From a virus, in IMG/VR virus record IMGVR_UViG_3300037963_003797, positions 1 to 20,917 of that record: a stretch of 20,917 bases of DNA. One strand, given 5' to 3'. The position numbers were made by a program, and so were the translations under genes. Below are positions 20,895 through 20,917 of the stretch, in pieces (the first letter of the stretch is position 1; each line of letters opens with the position of its first letter). A model generated the notes under the pieces. It was not told the origin of the DNA. It was given only the letters and a program-made list of their open reading frames with translations, and did not search any database.

Positions 20895-20917
20895 ATTTAA
20901 TAAGTGACATTTAAAGA

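Overview
This window is part of the late (virion and lysis) region of a tailed phage with a short, podovirus-type tail. All genes lie on the + strand, packed with 1-4 nt overlaps or a few spare bases, and the DNA is AT-rich (roughly 36% GC by eye). No tape-measure, sheath or tail-tube genes are visible. The order is adaptor, beta-propeller nozzle, internal virion proteins, fibre, lysis genes, as in T7-like phages. A small protein resembling the spike-base family of alphaproteobacterial gene transfer agents, the low GC and overall similarity to abundant marine podoviruses suggest a marine, possibly alphaproteobacterial, host. That host assignment is inference only.

Layout. 3-4855: C-terminal part of a head-tail adaptor and a very large (1502 aa) tail nozzle protein. 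4859-14406: three probable internal virion proteins, ending in a 2698-aa polyvalent protein. This carries in order a Gly-rich hydrophobic N-terminal part, a Pro/Glu/Lys linker, a ParB-like domain, a RadC-like JAB/JAMM domain with an intact metal motif, a GNAT-like domain, an ADP-ribosyltransferase-like domain and a long helical C-terminal domain. 14407-14552: inverted repeat and rho-independent terminator. 14553-17792: spike-base-like protein, a 43-aa Trp-rich peptide and a 944-aa fibre ending in an S74 self-cleaving chaperone. 17806-18392: two small helical proteins. 18413-19790: lysis-type cluster (lipoprotein, TM plus coiled-coil protein, BhlA-like holin candidate and several tiny proteins). 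19823-20753: a DUF736-like protein with an SSB-like acidic tip, a small conserved hypothetical and a GH108 muramidase endolysin. 20754-20917: non-coding end containing the 3' half of a tRNA-Arg(ACG) gene followed by a terminator. The half tRNA looks like a phage attachment site and implies integration, although no integrase lies in this window.

How the parts fit together. The adaptor and nozzle close the portal and form the tail stub; the fibre and spike parts bind the host. The internal proteins are probably ejected with the DNA, which would deliver the enzymatic domains of the giant protein into the cell at the first moment of infection. The lysis genes end the cycle. The most noteworthy points are the multi-enzyme giant protein, the tRNA-Arg half-gene, a roughly sixfold excess of CCWGG pentamers that is almost missing from the fibre gene, and the SSB-like tail on a small protein set inside the lysis block.
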